In this document: one piece after another, positions 1-8,213 of the stretch
Layout: every line of letters starts with the position of its first letter
How positions within the stretch are numbered: the stretch's first letter is position 1
Position numbers and translations under genes: made by a program
Notes under the pieces: model-generated
Databases searched by the model: none
The model's input: only the letters and a program-made list of their open reading frames with translations
Told to the model about the DNA's origin: nothing
Assembly: GCF_937981445.1 (NCBI RefSeq)
Contig: NZ_CALJON010000048.1
Location: 1 to 29,704 of the forward strand
DNA length: 29,704 nt
Direction of reading: 5' to 3'
Origin: an uncultured Veillonella sp.
GTDB lineage: Bacteria; Bacillota; Negativicutes; Veillonellales; Veillonellaceae

Positions 1-54
1 ACTGACGATCTTCGCCGTGACAGGGCGACATGTTAACCGCTACACCACGGGGCC
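1..54 (-). tRNA. tRNA-Asp (GTC), 3' part cut by window edge
   Basis: Read on the minus strand, this begins with the acceptor strand GGCCCCG, then a D arm (GTGTAGCGGTTAACAT), then an anticodon arm with stem TCGCC/GGCGA around the seven-base loop CTGTCAC. The loop places GTC at positions 34-36, the aspartate anticodon. The 54 bases present run from the 5' end into the T arm; the rest, including the acceptor 3' strand, lies before base 1. The 5' end at base 54 is set by the acceptor stem. Confidence 0.93.
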
Positions 55-464
55 GCGATACCTGAGTAACAGGTACTTACATATATTAACATGAGATTAT
101 TTTTTTCGTCAAGTATTTTTTTAAATTACTATTAGTTATTTTATACTTCCCTATTTTATACTTCTCCACCGCCTATATATACACTATAATAAGCGTAAGA
201 TAGTGTAGCTTGCATTTACGCCAAATTCTATTACTATTATATACGTTTTTTTAATTATATACGTCTTTTGAAAAACCTATTATATACGTTTTTTGAAAAA
301 CTATCGTATATAGTACTAAATCGTATATAGCACTAAGATTTATAAAGTTATAAATGCACCATACAGCTTTACGTAATACAAGCTAACCCACTTAATGTAT
401 AAAGCATCAAAATACATATGCTAATTACACTGTTCAATCCAATTATAATCAAAGGAGGCCCCTT
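55..464. other. AT-rich intergenic region with short degenerate repeats
   Basis: No coding sequence is visible in these 410 bases. The tRNA-Asp gene points left and the PPC-domain gene points right, so both promoters should lie here. Between about 231 and 332 the motif TATTATATACGTTTTTT recurs three times, twice followed by GAAAAAC, and then TCGTATATAG(T/C)ACTAA occurs twice. A good Shine-Dalgarno sequence, AAAGGAGG, sits at 451-458. Confidence 0.6.
231..332. repeat. Short degenerate tandem repeat (TATATACGTTTTTTGAAAAAC type)
   Basis: Three direct copies of ATTATATACGT followed by a T tract are spaced about 19 and 27 bases apart; two of them continue into TTTTGAAAAAC. Two copies of TATATAG(T/C)ACTAA follow. 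The repeats are imperfect and confined to the intergenic region. Each TTTTTTGAAAAAC can form a weak hairpin, but none looks like a convincing terminator. Confidence 0.5.
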
Positions 465-893
465 ATGGAGTACAAATGGCTTGGCAAAGAATATTTAGCC
501 TTCAAATTAAATCCCGGTGAGGAAATCATCAGTTCTATTAAAGCATTGGCTGAAAAAGAGCACATTACTTCCGCTATGATTCAAGGTCTTGGTGCCGTTA
601 ATGATATTACCTTAGAAACGTATCGCGTAGCAGAGCAACAATACTTTGAAAATCGGCTAAAGGGCAATTTTGAGATTACTAATATTAGTGGCACCATTGA
701 CTCCTTTGAAGACAACTACTACTCCCACTTCCACATTACCATTGCCGACGAAGACGGTCATGCCTGGGGCGGTCACCTAAAAAAAGCAATTATCAGTGTT
801 ACCGCTGAAATGATTCTTACCGTATTACCGGCCAGCATTGAACGTACTCATGATGAAGAAGTTAATTTAAACTTTTGGGATTTTAAAGAATAA
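465..893 (+). CDS. PPC/DUF296-domain protein
   Basis: This 142-residue protein is a single PPC (plant and prokaryote conserved, DUF296) domain. The diagnostic part is residues 86-105, with histidines at 88, 90, 99 and 104 in the pattern HFH...GH..GGHL, the metal-binding histidine cluster of the family. The length matches stand-alone bacterial members (about 140 residues). The start is well supported by AAAGGAGG six bases upstream of the ATG. Bacterial members are usually annotated as DNA-binding on the strength of the plant AT-hook proteins, but the bacterial proteins lack the AT-hook and their role is not established. It is a single-gene unit, followed by a strong terminator hairpin at 950-981, so the context gives no functional clue. 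Confidence 0.85.
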   Translation: MEYKWLGKEYLAFKLNPGEEIISSIKALAEKEHITSAMIQGLGAVNDITLETYRVAEQQYFENRLKGNFEITNISGTIDSFEDNYYSHFHITIADEDGHAWGGHLKKAIISVTAEMILTVLPASIERTHDEEVNLNFWDFKE

Positions 894-949
894 GTAATAC
901 CGCAACTGAATATCATACTATATATGAAAATGCTAAAAGAGAACATACT

Positions 950-981
950 AAAAGACTAGATACATAGGTATCTAGTCTTTT
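950..981 (+). terminator. Intrinsic terminator after the PPC gene
   Basis: AAAAGACTAGATAC and GTATCTAGTCTTTT form a perfect 14-bp stem around the four-base loop ATAG. The right arm ends in a T run. It lies 57 bases after the PPC gene and, being A-flanked on the left, can work in both directions; on the minus strand it would also lie downstream of cdaR. Confidence 0.85.
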
Positions 982-1125
982 ATTGCATTCTTTCATGATT
1001 ATAGGGCCTGATTATTGTATTATCTCCTTACTAAATTATCTAGCACTAGCACATGATATTATTAAATTACATGCCACGACATTACATCGCATCATTAGAC
1101 CACCGTATTACCTCATCACCGGGCA

Positions 1126-2304
1126 TCAATGAATTTGATCTTCATCTATATCAGGTTCGCGCGTAATGAGTTCATAATTATATTTTTCATACAAGGAAAA
1201 GGCAATGCGCAAAATCATAAAGTCTTCATAGCGTCTCATATCATAGCCAGTTAAGCGTTTTAATTTCTGTAATTGATACTGCAAGGTATTTTTATGAATA
1301 AATAAGGCCCCTGCAATGGCTACAATGGAACCATTATGCTCCCCAAATAATTTTAAAATATGAGAAAATTCCTGTACTTCTTTTTGTGATAAGTTTTGCA
1401 AGACTTTATGACAGAACAACTCTTGCCGATACGTATTTTCCATATTAAATAAAAGTTCCACCGTCAAATCATCATAGTGCACAATAAAACTCTCATCCTG
1501 ATCATCACCACTTTTAGTATTTTCTAGTACTAAGAGGGCGTCCTTATAGGATTTTTTAAAATTACGATGCACCTTGCTGCCCACTGCAACGGTTACAAAG
1601 ACATCATGCTGCTTTGCTATATCTAAACAATCTTCTAAGCAAGTGGTAATAAGATTTTCAATTTTGCTCTTATAAAGAATAACAAATTGTTGCTCATGCT
1701 CCATCCAAATTACAGATTTCCTCAAACTAGGCGCTGCTAAGGTAGCAAATTTTACTTCTAAATGACAGCGTAAATCCTTAAAGAATGAAAAGTATTTTCC
1801 TGTCGGACGAATGGAAACAATGCGTTTATAATCATCTTCTGAGCGCCAATTTTCCAGTGTATTCTCTTCCCAGCGCTCTTTAAAGTTTTCAGGATAAAAG
1901 ATTAAGTCTTCTAAAAGCATGCGACTACGGTCTACTTCACGTTGACGAAGAGCACTCACTTCATCCTCTAATACAAGAATCTCCGTCATCTTACGCAAAA
2001 TATTGCCATAAATAGTCACTTGCTGTGGATCGCCCGTAATCCCAATAACAGCAATCATTTCACCATTAACATGAACGGGTACATTAATACCTGGTCGAGT
2101 GCCTTCATAAGAATCTTCTGGCGATACGATGAGCATTTGATTCTTCTCTACAACCGTCTTAGCGCCCGCATGAAATGTGCCCACCCGATTCGGGTCTGTA
2201 CTGGCAATAATTCTGCAATCCGTATCTATAAAATTAATATCTTGCTTTATTATGGATTTCATACTTTCCACAATATTTTGAGCTAATTGAATTGAGACTT
2301 TCAT
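1126..2304 (-). CDS. cdaR: CdaR/SdaR-family sugar-diacid regulator
   Basis: A regulator of about 392 residues with the CdaR architecture: an N-terminal putative sugar-diacid recognition domain (about residues 3-135, including the IDTDCRIIASTDPNRVGTFH stretch), a middle GGDEF-like region, and a C-terminal PucR-type helix-turn-helix (about 320-375, containing GALFIHKNTLQYQLQKLKR). In E. coli, CdaR activates the gar and gud genes for galactarate and glucarate use, exactly the genes that follow here. The start is set at the second ATG (2304): GGGAG is six bases upstream of it but directly abuts the first ATG (2310). It is divergent from the broken racemase gene. A promoter with near-consensus boxes lies upstream at 2358-2386. 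The effector is probably a hexarate or glycerate (inference). Confidence 0.9.
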   Translation of the reverse strand: MKVSIQLAQNIVESMKSIIKQDINFIDTDCRIIASTDPNRVGTFHAGAKTVVEKNQMLIVSPEDSYEGTRPGINVPVHVNGEMIAVIGITGDPQQVTIYGNILRKMTEILVLEDEVSALRQREVDRSRMLLEDLIFYPENFKERWEENTLENWRSEDDYKRIVSIRPTGKYFSFFKDLRCHLEVKFATLAAPSLRKSVIWMEHEQQFVILYKSKIENLITTCLEDCLDIAKQHDVFVTVAVGSKVHRNFKKSYKDALLVLENTKSGDDQDESFIVHYDDLTVELLFNMENTYRQELFCHKVLQNLSQKEVQEFSHILKLFGEHNGSIVAIAGALFIHKNTLQYQLQKLKRLTGYDMRRYEDFMILRIAFSLYEKYNYELITREPDIDEDQIH

Positions 2305-2317
2305 AGGCATCTCCCTT

Positions 2318-2330
2318 TCCCACTATGGGA
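2318..2330. promoter_or_regulatory. Palindrome in the cdaR leader
   Basis: TCCCA-CTA-TGGGA is a perfect inverted repeat just upstream of the cdaR Shine-Dalgarno sequence. It could be an autoregulatory site or a small RNA hairpin affecting translation. Its short arms make chance occurrence possible. Confidence 0.3.
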
Positions 2331-2357
2331 TACATTGTTCCACAAGCTATATGTATG

Positions 2358-2386
2358 ATTATAGACTAGGACACGAATAATATCAA
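2358..2386 (-). promoter_or_regulatory. Sigma-70-type promoter of cdaR
   Basis: On the minus strand TTGATA (2386-2381) and TATAAT (2363-2358) are separated by exactly 17 bases. This is close to consensus and lies about 54 bases upstream of the cdaR start. It suggests that the regulator is made without an activator. Confidence 0.7.
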
Positions 2387-2722
2387 ACTTTTTAGCTTTT
2401 TTAAGTCATTTTATTAGTACGAAGACTATAAGTTTAAAAATATATAAGTAATTTGCTCAACCTTCAGTAGTGCGCCCTGTACTATCAAAAACCACGCCCG
2501 GCTCTTAGCATCTAGTCCGTAGACTATAAGTAGTATAAAAATCACCCTTAAACTTAGTCTCCATACGGTAGTTACATCCTTGCTATAATGGTATAGTAAT
2601 ATTGAGTTATTGTAATGCATTCATTCTGTTTTATTGTAATACGTGAGTACTACATAAACAAGGCAAAATTTTAAAATATATAAATAAAACCATTCAATTA
2701 AAAGGCTCTTAGAAAGGACTTG
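2387..2722. other. Divergent intergenic region cdaR / larA-like
   Basis: This stretch separates cdaR from the LarA-family gene and should hold the promoter of the latter. I see no convincing coding sequence; the short open frames on both strands lack ribosome sites. AGAAAGGA at 2711-2718 is the ribosome site for the downstream gene. Confidence 0.5.
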
Positions 2723-4079
2723 ATGTACATGAAGTTTGGCGATACTCCTATTATCCACAATCTACTAAAAGACATTGAAATACCACGCATGTTCTATGCA
2801 AAACAAAGTTTTCCTAGACCGCGCATCGAACCAGAAGATATACCTAAAGTCGTATTTGAAGAATTATCTAAAGACAACATTGCGCCCCTAATCAAAGAGG
2901 GCGCCTCCATAGCCATTACCGCTGGTAGTCGCGGTATTGCCAATGTAGATATTATAACCAAAGCAATTGTCGATTATTGTCTTATGCGTGGTGCTAAGCC
3001 TTTTATCGTCCCTGCTATGGGTAGCCACGGCGGCGCTACCGCCGAGGGGCAAGTAGAACTCTTAAAGGGTTATCATATTACAGAAGCCACTATGGGCTGC
3101 CCCATAAAATCATCTATGGAAACAGTCTTCTTAGGCTATTCAGAGCATAATCGCCCCGTATATATTGATAAAATCGCCTACGAATCGGATGGTATTATCG
3201 TGTCTTGCCGACTCAAAATGCACAATGCCTTCCGCGGTCCTTATGAAAGCGGGCCTTGCAAAATGATGGTGGTAGGTCTAGGCAAACAAATGGGGGCTGA
3301 AAGTGTTCATGCTGATGGCATGGACCGAATTGCCCAAAACTTACCTGCCAATGCAAAAGTTATTTTAGAGAAAGCTCCAATTCTCCTCGCCATACCTTGC
3401 ATGGAAAATGCGTATGACGAGACTTGTAAGATTGAAGCAATTCACAGAGATGACATTTTCACACGAGAGCCAGAATGAAGCAGTACACAGAGAAGCCATC
3501 CAAACACGAGCGCCAGAGCCCCTAACCTTTGCTAGTCAACATATGCCTAAAATTTTAGTCAATGAAGGGGATGTACTCATTGTCGATGCCATAGGCAAAA
3601 ATTTCAGTGGCACTGGCGTAGATCCTAATATAACAGGCACCTTCTCCACTCCATTTGCCACTGGCGGTGTAAAAGTACAGCGCACTTGTTTTTTAGACTT
3701 AACCCCGCAATCTCATGGCAATGGTCTCGGCATTGGGTTAGCTGACTTTATTACTAAACGACTGTTTGACAAGCTCGATTTAGGTGCCATGTATCCGAAT
3801 TCATTAACAAGCACAGTGCTCCGCTCCTCCGTCATTCCCATGATACTCAGCACAGATAAAGAAGTTATCCAAGGTTGCATCCGCACCCTCAACAAAGTAG
3901 ATAAAACAACAGCGCGCGTCATACGCATTCCTAATAGCCTGCACATTGGTAAGATTATGCTCTCTGAGGCTTATTACGAAGATGTGAAAGCGGGTAAATA
4001 TGAACATTTAGAAGCTATAAGCGAGCTTATGCCACTGGAATTCTCTGAAGCAGGTGAACTCCTAACGCCATTAAACTAG
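2723..4079 (+). pseudogene. LarA-family (lactate racemase-like) gene broken by a frameshifting duplication
   Basis: The two open frames 2723-3478 and 3408-4079 together encode one LarA-family (DUF2088) protein. The first carries residues matching the nickel-pincer site of LarA: AMGSHGG (H about 102), then KMHNAF (H about 167), SGPCK (K about 180, the position of the lysine that holds the pincer cofactor in LarA) and ESVH (H about 196). The second carries the C-terminal domain. The break is an imperfect 43-bp tandem duplication at 3434-3519: each copy encodes a version of E-A-(I/V)-H-R-x-x-I-x-T-R-x-P-E, and because 43 is not a multiple of three the downstream part is shifted by one base and the first frame stops at 3476-3478. 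LarA homologues racemize or epimerize 2-hydroxy acids, including sugar acids, which suits a place beside cdaR. No lar cofactor genes are visible here. Start: ATG 2723 or 2729, both after AGAAAGGA. Translation in two pieces or frameshifting rescue cannot be excluded. Confidence 0.8.
3434..3519 (+). repeat. Imperfect 43-bp tandem duplication inside the larA-like gene
   Basis: Copy 1 (3434-3476) and copy 2 (3477-3519) both begin GAAGCA and share CACAGAGA and ACACGAG at the same offsets; I count 32 of 43 identical bases. Both read as the same peptide region of the protein, the second in the +1 frame. The differences between copies are too many for a fresh duplication of one sequence. Confidence 0.85.
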
Positions 4080-4128
4080 TACGGCATAGAATTAACTGCA
4101 TATATTACATTGATTATGACATTATATT

Positions 4129-4171
4129 AAAAAGCTATGAATAGTATCTTTCAAACTATTCATAGCTTTTT
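4129..4171 (+). terminator. Intrinsic terminator after the larA-like gene
   Basis: AAAAAGCTATGAATAGT and ACTATTCATAGCTTTTT form a perfect 17-bp stem with a nine-base loop, ending in five Ts. It lies 50 bases after the racemase reading frame. The A and T flanks make it usable in either direction. Confidence 0.85.
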
Positions 4172-4174
4172 ATG

Positions 4175-4330
4175 CACATAGCCCATATTGTCCACATAGT
4201 AAATAATATACACAGGGCCAATATTACTCATATAACAAATATTATTCACATAGTAAATAGTATACACAGGGCAAATGTTATACACATAGCAAATATTATT
4301 CACATAACAAATATTATTCACATAGCAAAA
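4175..4330. repeat. 18-bp minisatellite, about 8.7 copies
   Basis: Eight full units of the type CACATAGCAAATATTATT start every 18 bases from 4175, with a ninth partial unit at 4319. Units 2-4 and 5-7 resemble each other in order (CACATAGTAAATA, then CACAGGGC, then the plain form), so a 54-bp higher-order unit has been duplicated. The open frame through it (4172-4402) is only the repeat read as HIANII-like hexapeptides. It has no ribosome site, and I do not call it a gene. The array is bracketed by two terminators. Confidence 0.85.
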
Positions 4331-4362
4331 GGGCCTGAAGTATGTCTACTTCAAGCCCTTTT
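4327..4362 (-). terminator. Intrinsic terminator for the glycerate kinase transcript
   Basis: AAAAGGGC-C-TGAAGTA and TACTTCA-A-GCCCTTTT form an 11-bp stem with one mismatch and a TGTC loop, flanked by A4 and T4. It sits about 70 bases beyond the stop of the minus-strand glycerate kinase gene and is likely bidirectional. Confidence 0.75.
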
Positions 4363-4432
4363 ATGTATCTACTGTTCAAGTAAGTTCTTATATCTTACCT
4401 GATTTCTAAGGATTAATCTCCGAACAAAATCC

Positions 4433-5575
4433 TCAGTGGAAGGCTGCTAATTTCATAATGCGCCCAATAGAGCGTCCTGCCCCTGCAGCCAAAGGCAACA
4501 CTTGCTTCATAGCATACTCTAATTGCATCGGTTCGTTGATAATATCCAATACAAGGGAAATACCTTTTTCATACACTGTTTCAGTTTCTAAAGCGACCCC
4601 ACCAACTACGGCAATAACCGGAATCTCATATTGTTTAGCCGCCAAAGCTACACCTATAGGTGCCTTCCCAAAAGCCGTCTGATTATCCATACGACCTTCA
4701 CCAGTGATGACTAAATCAGCGCCTTTTAGGTGCTCATCTAACTGTATAAGCTCCATAACGGCATCAATACCACTCTTTTTATGTGCCTTAGCAAAAGCCA
4801 TCATACCTGCGCCTAAGCCGCCAGCTGCGCCAGCGCCAGGAACATCTAACACGTCTGCACCAAGGTCACGTAATAAACATTCTGCATAATGATGTAAATA
4901 GCCATCTAATTGCACTTTCATCTCTTCATTGGCCCCTTTTTGGCCGCCGAAAATATGTGACGCCCCATGTGGTCCACAAAGCGGATTATTTACATCACAT
5001 AAAATGGTAAATTTTACTGATTTAATACGTTCATCCATTTGAGAATCATCAATGCGTGCTAAACGCCCTAATGATTCAGCTGCGGGTGGTAATTCCTTGC
5101 CATCTGCATCTAAGAATCGCACACCCCAAGCACAGGCTAGGCCCATGCCACCATCATTAGTGGCACTGCCACCAATCCCCATATAAATTTCACGAGCTCC
5201 ATTATCAATAGCATCTAACACTAATTGTCCAGTGCCATATGTTGAAGCCTTCAAAGGATTTAACTTTTCCTTAGGTACTAGTGTAATGCCCGAGGCGGCA
5301 GACATTTCAATAATGGCAATATCACCATCAATCATGCCGTACTTGGCCTCCACCTCATCCCCTAAGGGCCCCATTACTTTTGAAGTATGATATACTCCTT
5401 GGCGAGCAATGACAATGGCATCCACCGTTCCTTCGCCACCATCCGCAATCGGAATGGTAGTAAAATCTACATTAGGTACAATGGTTTCAATACCTTTTTG
5501 CACAGCGGCAGCTATATCAATACTAGATGCACTTCCCTTGAAGGAGTCAATGGCTAATACAACTTTCTTTGTCAT
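4433..5575 (-). CDS. glxK: Glycerate 2-kinase (GarK/GlxK family)
   Basis: A 380-residue type I glycerate kinase that phosphorylates D-glycerate to 2-phosphoglycerate, feeding glycolysis. Family features seen: the N-terminal AIDSFKGS (about residues 8-15), the IADGGEGT loop (about 43-50), the glycine-rich GIGGSATNDGGMG block (about 134-146) and VITGEGRMDNQT near residue 285. Length matches the family (about 380). The start is taken as ATG 5575, eight bases after AGGAGA; the ATG at 5581 is only two bases from that site. It is the last gene of the gudD - dapA-like - glxK transcript and consumes the glycerate made by GarR. glxK and garK cannot be told apart by eye, so the symbol is provisional. 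Confidence 0.9.
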   Translation of the reverse strand: MTKKVVLAIDSFKGSASSIDIAAAVQKGIETIVPNVDFTTIPIADGGEGTVDAIVIARQGVYHTSKVMGPLGDEVEAKYGMIDGDIAIIEMSAASGITLVPKEKLNPLKASTYGTGQLVLDAIDNGAREIYMGIGGSATNDGGMGLACAWGVRFLDADGKELPPAAESLGRLARIDDSQMDERIKSVKFTILCDVNNPLCGPHGASHIFGGQKGANEEMKVQLDGYLHHYAECLLRDLGADVLDVPGAGAAGGLGAGMMAFAKAHKKSGIDAVMELIQLDEHLKGADLVITGEGRMDNQTAFGKAPIGVALAAKQYEIPVIAVVGGVALETETVYEKGISLVLDIINEPMQLEYAMKQVLPLAAGAGRSIGRIMKLAAFH

Positions 5576-5598
5576 TCTCATCGTCTCCTATTCATCAT

Positions 5599-6510
5599 TT
5601 ATTTTTTAGGTAAAATGCCTGCTGCCGTTAATTCTTTTTCAAAAAGACTTACTACAGGTTCTGGGGATGGCAAGCTAGGACGAACTGAATCGCCTACTTC
5701 AAGGCCTACCATATTACACATTACTTTAGTTGCTACAGGGAAGCTTGCCTTATCTTGACTCAAGCGAATTGGATTAATAAATTCTTGTGCCTCCCGAGCG
5801 GCTGCTATATTACCAGCAGCAAATTCTTTATAAATGCGCACTGTTTCTTCAGGCATAACTTGTGCAATGGAGCAAACGCCACCGTCTGCACCGACACAAA
5901 GGCTAGCATATACAAGTGTGTCTTTACCACCAAAGATCTTAAATGGTTTGAACTTTGTACGGCGAAGGAATTCTTGAAGCAAGGAAATGTCACCACTAGA
6001 ATCTTTCATACCTACAATGTTTTCATTATTTTTAGCCACTGTTTCTACTACATTAGGTGTAATAGAATAGCCACAACGGCCTGGGTTATTGTAAAGAAGC
6101 ACAGGGAAGTCCTTGCTGACTGCTTTAGCAATGGTATCAAAATGCAAAGTCAATTCTTGTTCAGTCAGTTTCAAGAACATAGGTTGTAAAATAGAGATAC
6201 CATATGCTTTATTGCGTTCTGCCATTTTAGCTAAGCGAACACAAGTTTTAGTGCGAATTGCGCCAATACCGAAAAGCACTGGTACACGACCATTTACATA
6301 TTCAAGCACATGTTTTAAAGTGGCTTCCATTTCTTCTTCGCTGAACATGTAGAATTCACCATTACTACCGAAGAGAAGAATGCCGCTTACACCACCATTA
6401 ATACAGCGATCAATGATTTCATCAAGTTTTGGTAAATCAATTTCTTCTTCTTTAGTTACTGGCGTAATAATTGGCACCATAATGCCTTTTATAACATCTA
6501 AATTTATCAT
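5599..6510 (-). CDS. DapA-family keto-deoxy sugar acid aldolase/dehydratase
   Basis: A 303-residue member of the dihydrodipicolinate synthase/N-acetylneuraminate lyase family (class I aldolases, TIM barrel). Seen: GSNGEF (48-53, the GxxGE substrate loop), YNNPGR with the catalytic tyrosine (Y140), and GMKDSSGD with the Schiff-base lysine (K169). Known relatives in hexarate clusters include 5-dehydro-4-deoxyglucarate dehydratase, which yields 2-oxoglutarate semialdehyde, and 2-keto-3-deoxy acid aldolases. Here the neighbours are GarR and glycerate kinase, which need tartronate semialdehyde, and no GarL (HpcH-family) aldolase is present. I therefore infer that it cleaves 5-dehydro-4-deoxy-D-glucarate to pyruvate and tartronate semialdehyde. 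AAGAAGG six bases before the ATG supports the start. Only 23 bases separate it from glxK. Confidence 0.85.
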   Translation of the reverse strand: MINLDVIKGIMVPIITPVTKEEEIDLPKLDEIIDRCINGGVSGILLFGSNGEFYMFSEEEMEATLKHVLEYVNGRVPVLFGIGAIRTKTCVRLAKMAERNKAYGISILQPMFLKLTEQELTLHFDTIAKAVSKDFPVLLYNNPGRCGYSITPNVVETVAKNNENIVGMKDSSGDISLLQEFLRRTKFKPFKIFGGKDTLVYASLCVGADGGVCSIAQVMPEETVRIYKEFAAGNIAAAREAQEFINPIRLSQDKASFPVATKVMCNMVGLEVGDSVRPSLPSPEPVVSLFEKELTAAGILPKK

Positions 6511-6615
6511 AGTTAGCCTTCTTTTCTTTTTAATATAAGATTAGTTTCATATCAATTCGTAAGGAACTACTTATAAGCATTCCCAAAACATGCCTTCTAC
6601 CATGCTTTAGGAGTG

Positions 6616-6642
6616 CTAGAGGACCTTTAGAAGGCCCTCTAG
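6616..6642. other. Hairpin between gudD and the dapA-like gene
   Basis: CTAGAGG-A-CCTT-TAG-AAGG-C-CCTCTAG forms an 11-bp stem with one mismatch. The T run follows it only on the plus strand, where no gene leads into it. On the coding (minus) strand it is more likely an mRNA processing or stabilizing hairpin inside the operon than a terminator. Confidence 0.5.
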
Positions 6643-6652
6643 TTTTTATGCC

Positions 6653-7975
6653 TTAACGTACCATGCTTGGTTTTTTAGGATCAAATTTCCAATCTTTAAT
6701 GTAGTATTGCATACCTTTCGCATCATCGCGAGCACCACAGCCATTTTCTACATATAAACGATGTGCATCTTCAATGCGTTTCATATCAACTTCAATACCA
6801 AGACCAATATCAGTTGGTTTTACATGGATTTTGCCATCTACAATTTTATGAGCATTCTTAGTCAAATCTTGACCATCTTGCCAAATCCAGTGAGAGTCGA
6901 TTGCTGTAATATTACCAGGTGCAGCAGCTGCCACATTGGCAACCATGGCTAAGGAAATATCGAAATGGTTATTGGAGTGGCAGCCCCAAGTTAAGTTAAA
7001 TTCATGGCACATTTGAGATACTCGTACAGAACCAGACATAGTCCAGAAATGAGGATCTGCTAATGGAATGGACACACTTTGTAATAATACGGAGTGTTGC
7101 ATTTGACGCCAATCGGTAGCAATCATATTAGTTGCTGTTGGAAGCCCCGTACGTTTACGGAATTCATACATAATTTCACGACCAGAGAAACCATCTTCAG
7201 CACCACATGGATCTTCACAATAAGCAAGAATACCATGTTTATCTTTGCAAAGTTCCACAGCTTCTTCTAAGGACCAGCAACCATTAGGGTCTAATGTAAT
7301 ACGTGCATCTGGGAATTCTTTGTGAAGTGCCACGATAGCCTTCATTTCTTCTTCCCCTTTGAATACGCCGCCTTTTAGTTTGAAATCTTTAAAGCCATAG
7401 CGTTTTTGTGCTGCTTTAGCAAGTTCTACAACAGCTTCAGGTGTAACGGCTTCTTTACGGCGAATGCGACCCCAATCATCGCTGTCATCATCATTGTCGA
7501 TGTAAGGCATATCAGTAAGATCTTTGTTACCTACGTAGAATAAGTAGCCTAGCATAGTTACATATTCACGTTGTTGACCTTCACCTAATAAAGCCGCTAC
7601 TGGCACTTTTAATTCCTTGCCAAGTAAGTCTAAATAACAGGATTCTAACGCTGTTACAGCATGAACAGTGGTGCGCAAATCAAATGTTTGTAAGCCACGG
7701 CCACCTTTATCGCGATCAGCGAATTCATGTTGAATGCGAGTCAATACATTTTTATATTCCCCTAAAGTGCTACCAATAACAAATTTCTTAGCTTCTTCTA
7801 ATGTATTGGTAATTTTAGCACCACCAGGTACTTCGCCTACACCGATTTCATCTTTATCAGTTGTTAATACTACAATATTTCTTGTAAAGAATGCCCCATG
7901 TGCACCACTTAAATTCAAAAGCATGCTATCATAACCAGCTACTGGATACACGTCCATTTTTACAATCTTACTCAT
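6653..7975 (-). CDS. gudD: D-glucarate dehydratase
   Basis: A 440-residue enolase-superfamily enzyme that dehydrates D-glucarate (and usually L-idarate) to 5-dehydro-4-deoxy-D-glucarate. The active-site set is complete: KLK (K199, K201), Mg ligands D229, E254 and N283, and the D307/H333 dyad in LADPHFW and CHSNNH. The region FADRD.GGRGLQTFDLRTT matches E. coli GudD rather than its paralogue GudX, so this is taken as the true dehydratase. Length equals that of the E. coli enzyme (about 446). AAGGAAGGGA seven bases before the ATG supports the start. It heads the transcript gudD - dapA-like - glxK; its long structured leader is described separately. Confidence 0.95.
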   Translation of the reverse strand: MSKIVKMDVYPVAGYDSMLLNLSGAHGAFFTRNIVVLTTDKDEIGVGEVPGGAKITNTLEEAKKFVIGSTLGEYKNVLTRIQHEFADRDKGGRGLQTFDLRTTVHAVTALESCYLDLLGKELKVPVAALLGEGQQREYVTMLGYLFYVGNKDLTDMPYIDNDDDSDDWGRIRRKEAVTPEAVVELAKAAQKRYGFKDFKLKGGVFKGEEEMKAIVALHKEFPDARITLDPNGCWSLEEAVELCKDKHGILAYCEDPCGAEDGFSGREIMYEFRKRTGLPTATNMIATDWRQMQHSVLLQSVSIPLADPHFWTMSGSVRVSQMCHEFNLTWGCHSNNHFDISLAMVANVAAAAPGNITAIDSHWIWQDGQDLTKNAHKIVDGKIHVKPTDIGLGIEVDMKRIEDAHRLYVENGCGARDDAKGMQYYIKDWKFDPKKPSMVR

Positions 7976-8000
7976 AGTAATGTCCCTTCCTTTACGTCCT

Positions 8001-8156
8001 TCATCGCTGTACTCGCTCTAGTACAACAATACCTTTAAATACTTGTCGTTCATTTACTTCTTTAATACATGTAATACCTTGCATGCCTTCATGTGTTAAA
8101 TGCTTTATCCCTTTTACTAAAAAACCATTTACTACATGTAAGCATATGCTTTGCTC
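8001..8156 (-). pseudogene. 51-codon open remnant just upstream of gudD
   Basis: On the minus strand 51 sense codons run from a stop at 8159-8157 to a stop at 8003-8001, only 25 bases before gudD. The translation looks protein-like (for example GITCIKEVNERQVFKG and IVVLERVQR). There is no ATG, GTG or TTG near its beginning; the only methionine is at codon 25. Further upstream all frames are broken. I read it as the 3' end of a gene whose front has been lost, but I do not recognise the family. It could also be chance, as the region is short. Confidence 0.35.
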
Positions 8157-8213
8157 TTAGCTTAGCAGCGAAGAACTAAAATGTAATCCACATTGACTAA
8201 GGCCGATAATATA

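Noticed and set aside
2426..2620. 64-residue open frame between cdaR and the larA-like gene
   Set aside because: No ribosome site, composition of random AT-rich sequence, and it lies in the expected promoter region.
3460..3485. Programmed +1 frameshift at GAA-TGA in the larA-like gene
   Set aside because: Slippage from GAA to AAT would pair poorly, and the duplicated 43-bp segment explains the frame change better.
4172..4402. 76-residue open frame of HIANII-like repeats
   Set aside because: It is the 18-bp minisatellite read in one frame; there is no ribosome site and it lies between two terminators.
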